The notes: a model not told the origin generated them from the letters alone. Numbered from the stretch's first letter, positions 31,542 to 43,036 are shown. The stretch is 64,000 nt of DNA from Hyphomicrobiales bacterium (GCA_027489955.1 JAIXYZ010000009.1:85071-149070); one strand, 5' to 3'. Translations and numbers: made by a program.

Positions 31542-34208
31542 TCAGGCCGCCGAGGCGATCGCGGCCTCGATGGCGGCCAGGGCCGCCTCCGCCTGCGAGC
31601 CGTCCGGGCCGCCGGCCTGCGCCATATCGCGCCGACCGCCGCCGCCCTTGCCGCCGAGCTTCTCGGCGCCCGCGCGCACCAGCGCGACCGCGTCGAGCCT
31701 GCCCGTGAGGTCCTCGGTGACGCCGACGACGATTCCGGCCTTGCCGTCCGGCGAGACGCCGACGATGGCGACGACGCCCGACCCCACCTTGCCCTTGCCG
31801 TCGTCGGCCAGGCTCTTGAGGTCCTTCATCTCGATCCCGTCCATGGCGCGGGCGAAGAGCTTGATGCCGTTCACCTCCCTGACGGGCTGGTCGCCGCCGC
31901 TGCCGCCCCCGCCCATGGCGAGCTTGCGGCGCGCGTCCGACAGGTCCTTCTCCAGCTTGCGGCGCTCCTCGATGAGCGCGGCGAGCCGGTCGGCCGCCTC
32001 GGCGGCGGGGACCTTCAGCAGGGCCGCCAGGTCCTTCAGGCGGCGGCTTTCCTCCGCCAGGTGACGGCGGGCCGCATCGCCCGTCATCGCCTCCAGGCGC
32101 CGCACGCCCGCGGCCACCGCGCCCTCCGCGACGACGCTCACCAGGCCGATATCGCCCGTGCGCCCCACATGGGTGCCGCCGCAGAGTTCCACCGAGAACG
32201 TGCGCCCGGCTTCCGGCCCTTCGGCATGTGTGCCCATGGACACGACGCGGACCTCGTCGCCGTACTTCTCGCCGAACAGCGCGCGCGCACCCGACTGGAT
32301 GGCGTCCTCGACCCCCATCAGCTTGGTGACGACAGGCTCGTTCTGCAGCACGACCCGGTTGGCGATGGCCTCGATCGCGTCGAGTTCGCCCTGGGCGATG
32401 GGCTTGGGGTGGCTGAAATCGAAGCGCAGCCGGTCGGGCGCCACGAGGGAGCCCTTCTGCGCCACGTGATCGCCCAGCACCTGGCGCAGCGCCTCGTGCA
32501 GCAGGTGGGTCGCCGAATGGTTGGCGCGGATGGCGGTGCGGCGCCCGTGGTCGACCTGCAGCTCGAGCGCGGCGCCGACGCGCAGCACGCCCTCCTCCAC
32601 GGTGATCGCATGGACGAACACGTCGCCGAGCTTCTTGGCGGTGCCGGTGACGCGCACCCGCACGCCGGCGCCGGTCATGACGCCCTCGTCGCCGACCTGG
32701 CCGCCGGACTCGCCGTAGAACGGCGTCTGGTTGAGCACGGCAAGGCCGCCCTGCCCGGCCGCGATCTCGGAGACTTCCGCCCCGCCGGACACAAGGGCCG
32801 TCAGCACGCCTTCGGCGGTTTCCGTGTCGTAGCCCAGGAACTCCGTGGCACCGACGCGCTCGCGGATGCCGTACCAGACCGTCTCGGTCGCGGCTTCGCC
32901 CGACCCCGCCCAGGCGGCCCGCGCCTTCTCGCGCTGGCGCTCCATCGCCGCGTTGAACGCATCGGTGTCGACGCCGATGCCGCGGGCGCGCAGCGCGTCC
33001 TGCGTCAGGTCGAGCGGGAAGCCGTAGGTGTCGTAGAGCGTGAAGGCCACCTCGCCGGAGAGCTTGGCGCCCTCGGTGAGTTCGCGGCTTTCCTCGTCGA
33101 GGATGGACAGGCCGCGCGCCAGCGTCGTGCGGAAGCGTGTCTCCTCCAGCTTGAGCGTCTCGGTGATGAGAGGCTCGGCGCGGATCAGCTCGGGATAGGC
33201 CTGGCCCATCTCGCGCACAAGGGCCGGAACCAGCCGCCACATGACGGGATCGCGCGCGCCCAGGAGCTGGGCATGGCGCATGGCCCGCCGCATGATCCGG
33301 CGCAGCACGTAGCCGCGGCCCTCGTTGGACGGCAGCACGCCGTCCGCCACGAGGAAGGACGAGGCGCGCAGGTGGTCGGCGATGACGCGGTGGCTGGCCT
33401 TCTGCGGCCCGTCGGGATCGACGCCGGTCGCCTGCGCCACCGCCATGATCAGCGCGCGCATGAGGTCGGTGGCGTAATTGTCGTGCGTGCCCTGCAGCAC
33501 TGCGGAGATCCGCTCCAGCCCCATGCCGGTGTCGATGGAGGGGCGCGGCAGCGCGATCCGCTCGCCGGGCGCGACCTGCTCGAACTGCATGAAGACGAGG
33601 TTCCAGATCTCGATGAACCGGTCCCCGTCCTGGTCGGCCGAGCCGGGCGGGCCGCCCCAGATCCTGTCGCCGTGGTCGTAGAAGATTTCCGAGCACGGGC
33701 CGCAGGGGCCGGTATCGCCCATCGCCCAGAAATTGTCCGAGGTCGGGATGCGGATGATGCGGTCGTCGGAGAAGCCGGCGATCTTCTTCCACAGGTCGAA
33801 GGCCTGGTCGTCGTCGTGGTAGACGGTGACGAGCAGCTTGTCCTTGGGCAGCCCGTATTCCCTGGTGATCAGGTTCCAGGCCAGCTCGATGGCGAGGTCC
33901 TTGAAATAATCGCCGAAGGAGAAGTTCCCCAGCATCTCGAAGAACGTGTGGTGGCGCGCCGTGTACCCGACATTGTCGAGATCGTTGTGCTTGCCGCCCG
34001 CGCGCACGCATTTCTGCGCCGTCGCCGCCCGCGAATAGGGCCGCTTCTCCACGCCGGTGAAGACGTTCTTGAACTGCACCATGCCGGCATTGGTGAACAT
34101 CAGCGTGGGGTCGTTGCGCGGCACGAGCGGGCTCGACGCCACGGCCTCGTGGCCGTGCTTGCCGAAATAGTTCAGGAACGTGGACCGGATCTCGTTGACG
34201 CCGCTCAT
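31542..34208 (-). CDS. alaS: Alanyl-tRNA synthetase
   Basis: 888-residue class II synthetase of standard length. The aminoacylation domain opens with [38 protein letters not shown] and [20 protein letters not shown]. The editing domain has the zinc-binding [11 protein letters not shown] and [15 protein letters not shown]. The C-terminal C-Ala region contains [18 protein letters not shown]. It lies 279 bases after recA on the same strand, a common alphaproteobacterial order. Confidence 0.97.
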   Translation of the reverse strand: MSGVNEIRSTFLNYFGKHGHEAVASSPLVPRNDPTLMFTNAGMVQFKNVFTGVEKRPYSRAATAQKCVRAGGKHNDLDNVGYTARHHTFFEMLGNFSFGDYFKDLAIELAWNLITREYGLPKDKLLVTVYHDDDQAFDLWKKIAGFSDDRIIRIPTSDNFWAMGDTGPCGPCSEIFYDHGDRIWGGPPGSADQDGDRFIEIWNLVFMQFEQVAPGERIALPRPSIDTGMGLERISAVLQGTHDNYATDLMRALIMAVAQATGVDPDGPQKASHRVIADHLRASSFLVADGVLPSNEGRGYVLRRIMRRAMRHAQLLGARDPVMWRLVPALVREMGQAYPELIRAEPLITETLKLEETRFRTTLARGLSILDEESRELTEGAKLSGEVAFTLYDTYGFPLDLTQDALRARGIGVDTDAFNAAMERQREKARAAWAGSGEAATETVWYGIRERVGATEFLGYDTETAEGVLTALVSGGAEVSEIAAGQGGLAVLNQTPFYGESGGQVGDEGVMTGAGVRVRVTGTAKKLGDVFVHAITVEEGVLRVGAALELQVDHGRRTAIRANHSATHLLHEALRQVLGDHVAQKGSLVAPDRLRFDFSHPKPIAQGELDAIEAIANRVVLQNEPVVTKLMGVEDAIQSGARALFGEKYGDEVRVVSMGTHAEGPEAGRTFSVELCGGTHVGRTGDIGLVSVVAEGAVAAGVRRLEAMTGDAARRHLAEESRRLKDLAALLKVPAAEAADRLAALIEERRKLEKDLSDARRKLAMGGGGSGGDQPVREVNGIKLFARAMDGIEMKDLKSLADDGKGKVGSGVVAIVGVSPDGKAGIVVGVTEDLTGRLDAVALVRAGAEKLGGKGGGGRRDMAQAGGPDGSQAEAALAAIEAAIASAA

Positions 34209-34417
34209 CGGAAGCTTGGCTCGGCTCTTGTCGCCGGACGGCCGCGGACGGCCGCCGGGCGGGACTTCGGGATGTCGTTTCGAGGCCGTTTCTTACGGAG
34301 CCGGGACACCGATGTCGAGAGACGAGCCCGGGCGGGACACGGGCCCTGCCGCCGGGCGCCGGCGCCCATACCGCCCGGCACAGACTATTTCCACGAAATC
34401 CGACGCGCCCAGCGACG

Positions 34418-34444
34418 AAAAAGGCGGTCCGCCTGGGGCCGCCT
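34418..34444 (-). terminator. Probable terminator of recA
   Basis: Read leftward, AGGCGG and CCGCCT form a 6-bp stem with an 11-base loop followed by a T-run (the As at 34418-34422). It lies 43 bases after the recA stop. The stem is modest, so termination strength is uncertain. Confidence 0.6.
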
Positions 34445-34487
34445 CCCGTGATCGTTCCGCCTGGCCGGTCCTGCCGGCCGGAAGGCC

Positions 34488-35570
<1,083 letters not shown>

Positions 35571-35653
35571 GGCGTTCGTCCTTATGCACGGGGTTCAATT
35601 GAGTCTGCAACGGTGCCGTGAAGGGAATGTACCTGTTATGTTCTCTCGCGCAA

Positions 35654-35668
35654 GTTCTTTTTTTGTTC
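35654..35668. promoter_or_regulatory. LexA-type SOS box upstream of recA
   Basis: GTTC-TTTTTTT-GTTC is an exact match to the alphaproteobacterial LexA operator GTTC-N7-GTTC, with seven Ts as spacer. It lies 84-98 bases upstream of the recA start, on the recA side of the gap to the divergent kelch gene, and so fits SOS control of recA. An additional GTTC at 35640 has a 10-base spacing and does not fit. Confidence 0.8.
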
Positions 35669-35810
35669 TCGTGTTTCGCCACCCGGCGGTTGCATCGGCC
35701 GGCCCGGGCGCGCAGGCCCGGCACGCTCGCTGGCCAAACGCAGCGATTGCGCTAGCCTGGCGTCACCGCCCGCGCCCATGCCGGCCGGCGGGCGCCATCG
35801 AGGACGCGCC

Positions 35811-37043
35811 ATGACCAGCCAGCCCCATCATGACATGCCCGGCCCGCTGGACGCGGTCGCCGACGATGCCGCGCCCGAAACGTCCGACTACCTATCCCGC
35901 CGCGCGGTGCTGGCGGGCGGCGCGGCCGCCCTCGCGACGGCGGGCCTTGCCGCCTCGGGTCTCTCGCCCGCGCTCGCCCAGCATGCGGGCCATGGCAGCC
36001 ATGCGCCCCTGAAGCCGGCCGCGCCCTCCGCCGATCCCTATCACCGGTTGCAGGGCGGCGTGCCCCATCACCTGACGCCGGAGCAGGAATCGCAGCGTTT
36101 CGTCGACAGCCCGGCCCCGAAGGGCCAGCCCGGCCGCTGGGTTTCGCGCGCCGCCATGCCGCTTCCGCGCAGCGAGATGGCCTGGGCGGCCGAGCTGAAC
36201 GGGCGGATGCACGTGGTCGGCGGCTATGGCGAGGGCCGGGTGGACCGGCCCTACCACCATGTCTACGACCCCGCCGGCGACCGCTGGTACGAGGCGGCCG
36301 CCCTGCCCCGCGGGGCGAACCACGTCGCCGTGGCCGCGCTGGATGGCCGGCTCTACGCCATGGGCGGCTTCATCGAGCAGAACCGCAATTCCGACACCAA
36401 GGCCTATGTCTGGGACGCCGGCGCCGACCGGTGGGAGACGATCGCGCCCCTGCCCCGCTCCCGCGGCGCGGCGGCGGCGGTGGCGCTGGACGGGCGCATC
36501 CACCTGATCGGCGGCGCCTCCGAGCCGGTGCGCGAGCGCGCCAGCGTGTCCTGGCACGAGGTCTACGACCCCAGGACCGACCGCTGGGAGATGCTGAAGG
36601 CCCTGCCCGGCGCCCGCGACCATGTCGGCTGCGTCGCCCATGGCGGCGTCATCCATGTCGTCGGCGGCCGGTTCAATACGTTCGAGTACAATACGGGCCT
36701 GCACCATGTGTACGTGCCCGCGCGGGACACGTGGGAGGAGCGCGCGCCCCTGCCCACCCCGCGCTCCGGCCACGGCCTCGTCGTCTACCGCGACCGCCTC
36801 TTCGCCATGGGCGGCGAAGGCGGCTATCTCGATCGCGGCGTCCCGCGCCAGGCCAAGGTCTTCGGCCAGATGGAGAGCTACGACCCCGCGTCCGACACCT
36901 GGCTCGCCCACGCCCCCATGCCAACCCCGCGCCACGCCGTGGCCGCCACGCTGATCGGCGACTGGGTCTATGTGGCCGGCGGCGGCGCGGTCCTCGGCGG
37001 CTCGGTGCAGTCGGCGGTGCACGAGGCCTTCACGCTGGGGTGA
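35811..37043 (+). CDS. Tat-exported kelch-repeat protein
   Basis: 410-residue protein with a twin-arginine signal (YLSRRAVLAGGAAALATAGL, cleavage after ALAQ) behind a 29-residue cytoplasmic head. The mature part has six kelch-type motifs, each a double glycine followed by Tyr/Trp spacing: HVVGGYGEG, YAMGGFIEQ, HLIGGASEP, HVVGGRFNT, FAMGGEGGY, VYVAGGGAV. A six-bladed beta-propeller is the expected fold. A His-rich stretch (QHAGHGSHAPL) follows the signal. Tat export suggests a cofactor or cytoplasmic folding. No enzyme partner is adjacent, and the role is unknown. It is divergent from recA. Confidence 0.83.
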   Translation: MTSQPHHDMPGPLDAVADDAAPETSDYLSRRAVLAGGAAALATAGLAASGLSPALAQHAGHGSHAPLKPAAPSADPYHRLQGGVPHHLTPEQESQRFVDSPAPKGQPGRWVSRAAMPLPRSEMAWAAELNGRMHVVGGYGEGRVDRPYHHVYDPAGDRWYEAAALPRGANHVAVAALDGRLYAMGGFIEQNRNSDTKAYVWDAGADRWETIAPLPRSRGAAAAVALDGRIHLIGGASEPVRERASVSWHEVYDPRTDRWEMLKALPGARDHVGCVAHGGVIHVVGGRFNTFEYNTGLHHVYVPARDTWEERAPLPTPRSGHGLVVYRDRLFAMGGEGGYLDRGVPRQAKVFGQMESYDPASDTWLAHAPMPTPRHAVAATLIGDWVYVAGGGAVLGGSVQSAVHEAFTLG

Positions 37044-37097
37044 GCGAGCGGGTCGCCCCTGCCGTTGCAGCCGATACCGGCAGCCGCTCCAGCCGGC

Positions 37098-37120
37098 ATG
37101 GTCGGGCCCGTCCCGACCAT
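37098..37120. repeat. Palindromic repeat, family B copy 3
   Basis: ATGGTCGGG-CCCGT-CCCGACCAT, with the CCACG flank seen in the copies at 9293 and 14202. Confidence 0.85.
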
Positions 37121-37180
37121 CCACGCCTCCGGTCGGGCCGAGAGTGATGCTCTTATCGTCACGCTCCACGCCCGGCATCG

Positions 37181-37223
37181 TCTGGATCCCCTTCCCGGCG
37201 CGTACCGCGCCGCCGGGGATGAC
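37181..37223. repeat. Palindromic repeat, family D copy
   Basis: TCTGGATCCCCTTCCC..GGCGC..GCGCC..GGGGATGAC: an imperfect palindrome in the orientation opposite to that at 29357. Confidence 0.75.
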
Positions 37224-37283
37224 GCCGAGGCTGGGAAGACCACGACCTTCCGCTTCCGCTAAGCTCTGGCCCCACCCTCCCGT

Positions 37284-37326
37284 GTCATCCCCGGCCGGAG
37301 CGTAGCGAAGGGGAAGGGGATCCAGA
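37284..37326. repeat. Palindromic repeat, family D copy
   Basis: GTCATCCCCGGCCGGAGCG, then AGCGAAGGGGAAGGGGATCC and AGA: same layout as 29357-29403 and inverted relative to 37181-37223. Confidence 0.75.
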
Positions 37327-37381
37327 GAGCGGTGGCAGCCGTGCTCTACGCCCGCCACCCCCTCACCCTGTCCCTCACCCT

Positions 37382-37462
37382 GTCCCTCTCCCCCTAAGGG
37401 GGCGAGGGGACGGCAGCCAGCGCGCCATTTTCCCCTTCCCCTTGCGGGGAGGGGCAGGGGTG
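37382..37462. repeat. G/C-rich hairpin block, first copy
   Basis: GACGGCAGCCAGCGCGCC, then TTTTCCCCTTCCCCTTGCGG and GGAGGGGCAGGGGT. The same words in the same order occur at 37576-37630, forming a direct repeat of about 53 bases with a few differences. CCCCTTCCCC/GGGGAGGGG gives a hairpin within each. Confidence 0.75.
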
Positions 37463-37514
37463 GGGGTCGGTGCCGGAGCGCCACGGCAGCCGCCGGGCTC
37501 TGTGCCCGGCGTTT

Positions 37515-37553
37515 TCTGGATCCCCTTCCCTCGCTTCGCTCGCCGGGGATGAC
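37515..37553. repeat. Palindromic repeat, family D copy
   Basis: TCTGGATCCCCTTCCCTCGC, then TTCGCTCGCCGGGGATGAC: same orientation as 37181-37223. Confidence 0.75.
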
Positions 37554-37575
37554 AGGGGAGGTGAATGGGCGAGAG

Positions 37576-37630
37576 GACGGCAGCCGGCGCGCCCTTTTCC
37601 CCTCCCCCTTGCGGGGAGGGGCCAGGGGTC
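37576..37630. repeat. G/C-rich hairpin block, second copy
   Basis: Second copy of the 37.4 kb block: GACGGCAGCCGGCGCGCCC, then CCCTCCCCCTTGCGGGGAGG and CAGGGGT. Confidence 0.75.
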
Positions 37631-37702
37631 GGGGCGGTGCCGAAGGAGCGACATGGCAGCCACCGGGCTCCATGCCCACCACCACCATGACGGCCGCACC
37701 GC

Positions 37703-38089
37703 TCAATCCGGGGCGCGGGAGATGCCGTCCTTGATGAAGACGCGGAACGGCGTGGTGCCGGAGGCCGAGCCGTCCAGCGCGCGCCAGCGGCCGTGGGTGC
37801 ACAGGATGCCGCCCTGGGTCGGCACGGCGTCGAACTCGACGGCGTTGCGGTGGACCGTGCCGTTGGGCTCCGTCGCGGTGAAATCGGTGCGGCAGGCGCC
37901 GCCCTCCACGACCGGGCGGTAGCCGCCGATGACGATGCCCCCGCCGCCGGTGGAGGGGAACTCGCTGCGCAGCAGCGGCCATGCGGCATAATCCTCCTCG
38001 GCGAAGGCGGCGGACGGCGCGACGGGGATCGCGCAGGACAGGAGAACGGCGAAACAGGCGGTCTTCGGCCGGAATGGCAGGCGGGTCAT
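37703..38089 (-). CDS. Small secreted protein of unknown function
   Basis: 128-residue protein with a signal peptide (about residues 1-30, cleavage after SAAFA). The mature part has two Cys (GGACRTDFTAT and GGILCTHGRW), which could form a disulfide, and a beta-rich pattern of alternating hydrophobics. I do not recognise a family. It ends near the repeat block and lies 83 bases upstream of, and on the same strand as, the end of the cckA gene, so it is transcribed after it in the leftward direction. Confidence 0.6.
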   Translation of the reverse strand: MTRLPFRPKTACFAVLLSCAIPVAPSAAFAEEDYAAWPLLRSEFPSTGGGGIVIGGYRPVVEGGACRTDFTATEPNGTVHRNAVEFDAVPTQGGILCTHGRWRALDGSASGTTPFRVFIKDGISRAPD

Positions 38090-38172
38090 GGCGGCGGCGT
38101 CCTTCGCAGGGGGCTGAAGGGGATAGCGCCGGCAGCGAGAAACGGATGCAGGGAGGCGGGGCGAAATCCGCC

Positions 38173-40776
38173 CTAGTCGCCGATCGCCGTCTTCACCGCC
38201 TCGATCAGCTGCTTCAGGCTGAAGGGCTTGGGCAGGAACGAGAAGTCCTCGCCCTCGGGCAAGTTCTTCTTGAACGCGTCCTCAGCATAGCCCGAGACGA
38301 AGATGATCCGGCAGGCGGGGTTGCGGGCGCGCAGCTCGCGCAGCAGCGAGGGGCCGTCCATTTCCGGCATGACCACGTCGGAGACGACGAGGTCGATCGG
38401 CTCGGCGCGGGCGTCCACGATGGCCAGGGCCTCGACGCCAGAGCCCGCCTCGAGCACGGTGTAGCCCCGAGCCGTCAGCGCCCGCGCACCGAAGGCGCGC
38501 ACGGCCTCCTCGTCCTCGACGAGAAGGATGGCGCCGCGGCCGGTATGGTCGGTGGCCTTGGGCTTGACCTCCTCCTCCTGCACCTGCGGCTTCTCGGCCG
38601 CGTCGGCCACGTGCCGGGGCAGGAAGATGCGGAAGGTGGTGCCGCGGCCGACATCGGAGAGCGGGTAGATGAAGCCGCCCGTCTGCTTGACGATGCCGTA
38701 GACGGTGGACAGGCCAAGGCCCGTCCCCTTCCCCACTTCCTTGGTGGTGAAGAACGGCTCGAAGATCTTGGTGAGGACGTCGGGCGGGATGCCGGTGCCG
38801 GTGTCCTCCACGTCAATGGCGACGTAGTCCGCCGGCGGCAGGCCCTTGAGGTCGAGCGCCCGGCTCTCGGCCTCGGTGACGTTGGCCGTGCGGATCGTGA
38901 CGCGCCCACCGTCCGGCATGGCGTCGCGGGCATTGACGACCAGGTTCACCACGACCTGCTCGAACTGGTTGACGTCCGCCTTGACGGGCCAGAGGTCGCG
39001 GCCGTGCTTGAGGTCCAGCTCGATGCGCTCGCCCAGCAGGCGCTTGAGCAGCATCGACAGGTCGGTCAGCGCGTCGCCCAGTTCCACCACCTGCGGGCGC
39101 AGGGTCTGCTGGCGGGAGAAGGCCAGGAGCTGCCGCACCAGGCTCGCGGCCCGGTTGGCGTTCTGCTTGATCTGCATGAGATCGTGGAACGAGGGGTCCG
39201 TCGGCCGGTGGTTGGTGAGCAGCAGGTCGGAATAGCCGATGATGGCCTGCAGTACGTTGTTGAAGTCGTGGGCGACGCCGCCGGCGAGCTGGCCGACCGC
39301 CTGCATCTTCTGCGCCTGCGCAAACTGGGCCTCCAGCGCGCGCTGTTCGGTGGTCTCCAGCGCGTAGACGATGGCCGCCTCGCCGTCGGCGTCGGCGTCC
39401 GCGTCGTCCTCGCCCACCGGGCTTAAGTAGAAGCGCGCCGAGCGCTCGCCCTCCCCCGCGACGTTGAGGTCCACGGGCGGGATGTCGTTGCGCCCGGCGA
39501 TGGCGTCGTTGAGGGCGCGCTGGAGCCGCTCCTGCTCCGCCTCGGCGACGATGCTGAAGACCGAGCGGGAACCCTCGCCCGTATCCGGTCCGACCAGCGC
39601 GCCGAAGATGCGGGCGAAGGAGGCGTTGGCGCGCATGACCCGGCCGGTCCGGCTCACGGCGGCGATGGCGACGGGCGTCGCGTTGAAGAAGCGGGCGAAG
39701 CGGACCTCGGCCGCCCGCTGGCCCTCCGCCACGTCCTCGCCGGGCGAGCGGTTGAGAACGAGCGTGCGCGAGGCGCCGGGCGTGGAATCGTCGCCATAGG
39801 CGACCCGGTGGAACAGCCGCACGGGGACCGACCGGCCGGTCCTGTGGCTGAGGTCGAGGTCCAGCACCTCGGTCTTCACGTCGCCCGGCCCGCCATGGAC
39901 GGCGCGGATCAGCGCGACGGCGTTGGCGGAGGCGATGTCGTGGATCTTCAGCCCGCCCGAGCCGACCTGCGCGAGGTCGTGGCCGAGCCAGCCGGCCAGC
40001 GTCGCGTTCATGTAGACGATGTCGCCGTTGCGATCGACGGACAGAAAGCCCGCGGGTGCGTGGTCCAGGTAGTCGATGGCGTGCTGAAGCTCCTGGAAGA
40101 CGTTCTCCTGGCGCTCCCGCTCGTGGGTCACGTCGGCGACGCTCCACAGCGTCACGCGGCCGGACGGGCGCTGCACCGGCCGCGCCGTCACGCGGTACCA
40201 GCCGACGGCGCCGCGGCCGCCCAGCGCCGGCGCCAGGCGGATCTCCTCGCTGCCCGGCCGGCCCTCGCGGGCGGCCTGAGTCAGCCGGTATACGGCGTCC
40301 GATACGTCCGGCGCGCCGGAGAACAGCCGGTCCACGGGGCGGATGTCGGCGGTCCCGTCCGCCTGCGCCAGGGCGAGATAGGCCTCGTTGGCATAGATGG
40401 GCCGGCCATTGTCCTCCACCGCCAGCATGCCCTCGGCGGCGCCGTCGCAGATCAGCTTGGTGAGGTCGTTGCGCGCGGCGGCGCCGGAAAACCCGATGAT
40501 GCCGACCGAGAAGGCGAAGAGCCCGAAGACGCCGACGACGGACAGAAGCCCGAGCAGGCCGACGATCATGGACTGGACGTGCTCGGCCGCCCCGAAGGAC
40601 ACGACGACCGCGGCCCCGACGATCACGACGGCGAACAGCAGCAGCAGCCCGATCCGGCCGGGCCTGTCGGACCGGTCGATGGCGCCATGCGCGGGGCCGT
40701 CGGCGCCCACGCCGAGACCCGCGGCGGCGGGCGATGCCTCGCCTGCGTTCCCCTGGCTCGACCCGTTGCGGCTCAA
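38173..40776 (-). CDS. cckA: Cell-cycle hybrid histidine kinase CckA
   Basis: 867-residue membrane kinase with two TM helices near the N-terminus (about residues 42-62 and 70-95), PAS regions (about 108-220, 230-340 and 355-475), HisKA with H503 in [22 protein letters not shown], HATPase ([29 protein letters not shown]) and a receiver with D800 in [14 protein letters not shown]. This architecture and the HDFNN H-box match CckA, which phosphorylates CtrA and CpdR through ChpT. It lies 75 bases after flhB on the same strand, as I recall for the Caulobacter fliQ-fliR-flhB-cckA order. ChpT and CtrA genes are not in the window. Confidence 0.94.
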   Translation of the reverse strand: MSRNGSSQGNAGEASPAAAGLGVGADGPAHGAIDRSDRPGRIGLLLLFAVVIVGAAVVVSFGAAEHVQSMIVGLLGLLSVVGVFGLFAFSVGIIGFSGAAARNDLTKLICDGAAEGMLAVEDNGRPIYANEAYLALAQADGTADIRPVDRLFSGAPDVSDAVYRLTQAAREGRPGSEEIRLAPALGGRGAVGWYRVTARPVQRPSGRVTLWSVADVTHERERQENVFQELQHAIDYLDHAPAGFLSVDRNGDIVYMNATLAGWLGHDLAQVGSGGLKIHDIASANAVALIRAVHGGPGDVKTEVLDLDLSHRTGRSVPVRLFHRVAYGDDSTPGASRTLVLNRSPGEDVAEGQRAAEVRFARFFNATPVAIAAVSRTGRVMRANASFARIFGALVGPDTGEGSRSVFSIVAEAEQERLQRALNDAIAGRNDIPPVDLNVAGEGERSARFYLSPVGEDDADADADGEAAIVYALETTEQRALEAQFAQAQKMQAVGQLAGGVAHDFNNVLQAIIGYSDLLLTNHRPTDPSFHDLMQIKQNANRAASLVRQLLAFSRQQTLRPQVVELGDALTDLSMLLKRLLGERIELDLKHGRDLWPVKADVNQFEQVVVNLVVNARDAMPDGGRVTIRTANVTEAESRALDLKGLPPADYVAIDVEDTGTGIPPDVLTKIFEPFFTTKEVGKGTGLGLSTVYGIVKQTGGFIYPLSDVGRGTTFRIFLPRHVADAAEKPQVQEEEVKPKATDHTGRGAILLVEDEEAVRAFGARALTARGYTVLEAGSGVEALAIVDARAEPIDLVVSDVVMPEMDGPSLLRELRARNPACRIIFVSGYAEDAFKKNLPEGEDFSFLPKPFSLKQLIEAVKTAIGD

Positions 40777-40851
40777 CCCGTCCTCGCTTGGCTCGTCCGC
40801 GAGAATCGGGCGGACGCGATGATCCTGATTATCAGGAATCCCGCCAAAGGG

Positions 40852-41919
40852 TTACGTCCCCCGCGTCCGCAGCCGCAAGACGTAACCGATGATTTCGGCG
40901 ACCGCCTTGAAGTGTTCGACAGGAATCTCGTCGTCGATGTCCATCGTGGCGTGCAGGGCGCGCGCGAGCGGCGGGCTCTCGACGATCGGCACGTCGTTCT
41001 CCTCCGCCAGCGCGCGGATGCGCAGAGCCAGCGAATCCACGCCCTTGGCCACGCAGATCGGGGCCGGCATGCCCCGCTCGTATTTCAGCGCCACGGCGTA
41101 GTGGGTCGGGTTCATGATGACGACGGTTGCTTCCGGCACCGCCTGCATCATGCGGCGGCGGACCCGCGACATGCGGATCTGCCGCAGCTTGGCCTTCACC
41201 TCGGGACTGCCTTCGGTCTCCTTGTATTCCTCCTTCAGCTCCTGGGCGGTCATCATGTTGCGCTTGAGCCAGGAGAACCGCTGGTAGAGGTAGTCCGCGG
41301 CTGCGACGACGAAGAACAGCGCCAGCATCCCGCCGAGCATCTTCAGCGACAGGGCCTGCACGATCGGCAGGATCTCGGACACTTCGTTGCGGGCCAGCGC
41401 CTCCAGACGGTCGCGCTCGCTCCAGAAGATCGCGCCGCCGAGCGCGCCCACGATGGCGAGCTTCACGAGGCCCTTCAGGAACTGGGCGAGGGCTTCCTTG
41501 CCGAAGATTCGCTTGAACCCCTCCAGCGGCGAGATGCGGTCGGCCTTGGGCGCCATCGGCTCGAAGGTCCAGAGCGGGCGGTTCTGCACCATGGCCCCGC
41601 CGAGCGCCGCCAGCAGCGCCACGACCATGGGGAACGCGAGCGCCGTCAGCGTCCCGGTCAGCGCCAGCTGCCCCGCGTCGCGGAAGCCGGCGCCGGACGC
41701 GGGCGCGACGTCTGCATTCGCGAGGAAGGCGCGCATCGTCCCGGCCAGCTGCACGGTGACCGACGTCGCCGCGACGCCGAGCACAAGCGTCAGCCCGCCC
41801 AGGACGAAGAGCGTGTTGACCTCGACCGATCGGGGGACGTCGCCCTTCTTCGCCGCCTCTTCCAGGCGGCGCTGGGTCGGTTCGTGACTGCGTTCCTGGC
41901 CGTCGTCCTCGCCCGCCAT
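40852..41919 (-). CDS. flhB: Flagellar export apparatus protein FlhB
   Basis: 355-residue inner-membrane component of the flagellar type III export gate that switches substrate specificity from rod/hook to filament proteins. Four TM helices lie between about residues 30 and 215, and the autocleavage site NPTH is at residues 270-273 (VVIMNPTHYAVALKYE). Its start is one base after the fliR stop. cckA follows after 75 bases. Confidence 0.97.
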   Translation of the reverse strand: MAGEDDGQERSHEPTQRRLEEAAKKGDVPRSVEVNTLFVLGGLTLVLGVAATSVTVQLAGTMRAFLANADVAPASGAGFRDAGQLALTGTLTALAFPMVVALLAALGGAMVQNRPLWTFEPMAPKADRISPLEGFKRIFGKEALAQFLKGLVKLAIVGALGGAIFWSERDRLEALARNEVSEILPIVQALSLKMLGGMLALFFVVAAADYLYQRFSWLKRNMMTAQELKEEYKETEGSPEVKAKLRQIRMSRVRRRMMQAVPEATVVIMNPTHYAVALKYERGMPAPICVAKGVDSLALRIRALAEENDVPIVESPPLARALHATMDIDDEIPVEHFKAVAEIIGYVLRLRTRGT

Positions 41920-41920
41920 C

Positions 41921-42688
41921 TCACCGATCCGTCAGCTGGAGCAGGAAGTCGCGCAGGTCCGCGAGATACACATTGATGATGACGGCGAGCGTGGCGACGA
42001 GCAGCATGCTGCCCACCATGATCGTCGCCGGCAGGGCCAGGAAGAATACCTGGAGCTGCGGCATCAGGCGCGCCAGGACGCCGACGCCGAGATTGAAGAT
42101 CAGGCCGAAGGCGATGAACGGCGCCGAGACCTGGATGCCGATCATGAACGCCCGCGACGCCGCCTTGAGCGCGAACATCGCCGCGTCGCCCGCCGTCCGC
42201 TCCGCGCCGGGCGGCATCAGGCGATAGCTGTCATGGATCGCGGCGATGGCGAGATGATGCAGGTCGGTCGCGAACACCATGACGACGCCGAACAGCGTCA
42301 GGAAGTTGCCGATCGACGCGTTCTGGCCGGTGCCGCCCGGATCGACCTGCATGGCGAAGGACAGGCCCAGCTGCTGGGCGATAACGTTGCCGGCGACGTG
42401 CAGGCTCGACGTCACGAAACGGATGGACAGCCCGATCATCAGGCCGACCGCGATCTCGCCGATCATGAAGCCGATCACCGGCCCGCCGAGGAAGGCCGCG
42501 TTCGGGGTCGGCAGGCTCTGCGAGACGATGGGCAGGAGGATGAGCGTCAGCAGCAGCGCGAAGCCCAGGCGCGCGCGGGCGAAGATCGCCCGCTCGCCGA
42601 TGCCCGGCATCAGCATGACCATCGTGCCCACGCGCGCGAAGACGAGCATGAACAGGGCCGCCACATCCGGGATCGTGGTCAGGTTCAT
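41921..42688 (-). CDS. fliR: Flagellar export apparatus protein FliR
   Basis: 255-residue polytopic membrane protein of the export gate (FliPQR core). The ATG at 42688 gives MNLTTIPDVAALFMLVFARVGTM; helices are spread to residue about 245. A longer in-frame extension upstream is the antisense-like reading of fliQ and is not credible. It lies between fliQ (56-base gap) and flhB (1-base gap). Confidence 0.96.
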   Translation of the reverse strand: MNLTTIPDVAALFMLVFARVGTMVMLMPGIGERAIFARARLGFALLLTLILLPIVSQSLPTPNAAFLGGPVIGFMIGEIAVGLMIGLSIRFVTSSLHVAGNVIAQQLGLSFAMQVDPGGTGQNASIGNFLTLFGVVMVFATDLHHLAIAAIHDSYRLMPPGAERTAGDAAMFALKAASRAFMIGIQVSAPFIAFGLIFNLGVGVLARLMPQLQVFFLALPATIMVGSMLLVATLAVIINVYLADLRDFLLQLTDR

Positions 42689-42744
42689 GGCGGGCAGGAT
42701 GACGCCGCCGGCTGATTCCCGCCATTGCGATGACGCGGCGCGGG

Positions 42745-43011
42745 TCAGCCGCCGCTGGCGATGCGCTCGGCGACCCGGGCCATGTAGCTGGCCAGCGCGT
42801 CGCCCATGAAGGGCAGCAGGAACAGCATGGCGGCGAACACCGCGACGATCTTGGGCACGAAGATGAGCGTCTGTTCCTGGATCTGGGTCAGCGCCTGGAT
42901 GAGCGAGATGACGAGGCCGACGCCGAGTGCGATCAGCATAAGCGGCCCCCCGACTTTGAGAAAGGTCGTGATGCCGTCCCGGGCGAAGTCGAGAAGGTCT
43001 GCCGCGTTCAT
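42745..43011 (-). CDS. fliQ: Flagellar export apparatus protein FliQ
   Basis: 88-residue protein with two membrane helices (about residues 16-38 and 50-72), including VGLVISLIQALTQIQEQTLIFVPKI, which is typical of FliQ. It lies 25 bases after fliE. Confidence 0.96.
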   Translation of the reverse strand: MNAADLLDFARDGITTFLKVGGPLMLIALGVGLVISLIQALTQIQEQTLIFVPKIVAVFAAMLFLLPFMGDALASYMARVAERIASGG

Positions 43012-43036
43012 GGATGCCGTCCACCGGGTTCGCCGA

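Larger units (their letters stand above)
37044..37702. other. Intergenic region filled with repeats
   Basis: 659 bases with no credible gene between the kelch gene and the leftward small secreted protein. It is almost wholly repeat sequence: family B at 37098, family D at 37181, 37284 and 37515, and G/C-rich hairpin blocks at 37382-37462 and 37576-37630. Confidence 0.8.

Noticed and set aside
30957..34451. A 1,164-codon rightward open frame
   Set aside because: It runs antisense across the VWA and alaS genes. AlaS is unmistakable, and the frame shows only the compositional bias of a shadow.
35640..35657. Second SOS half-site pair upstream of recA
   Set aside because: The GTTC copies are ten bases apart, not the seven needed by alphaproteobacterial LexA.
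37382..37630. Possible CRISPR-like direct repeats
   Set aside because: There are only two copies, about 165 bases apart, with differences and internal hairpins; they fit dispersed palindromic elements better.
42745..43024. N-terminal extension of FliR into the fliQ region
   Set aside because: The in-frame extension overlaps fliQ, which is clearly real, and FliR begins naturally at MNLTTIPDVAALF.
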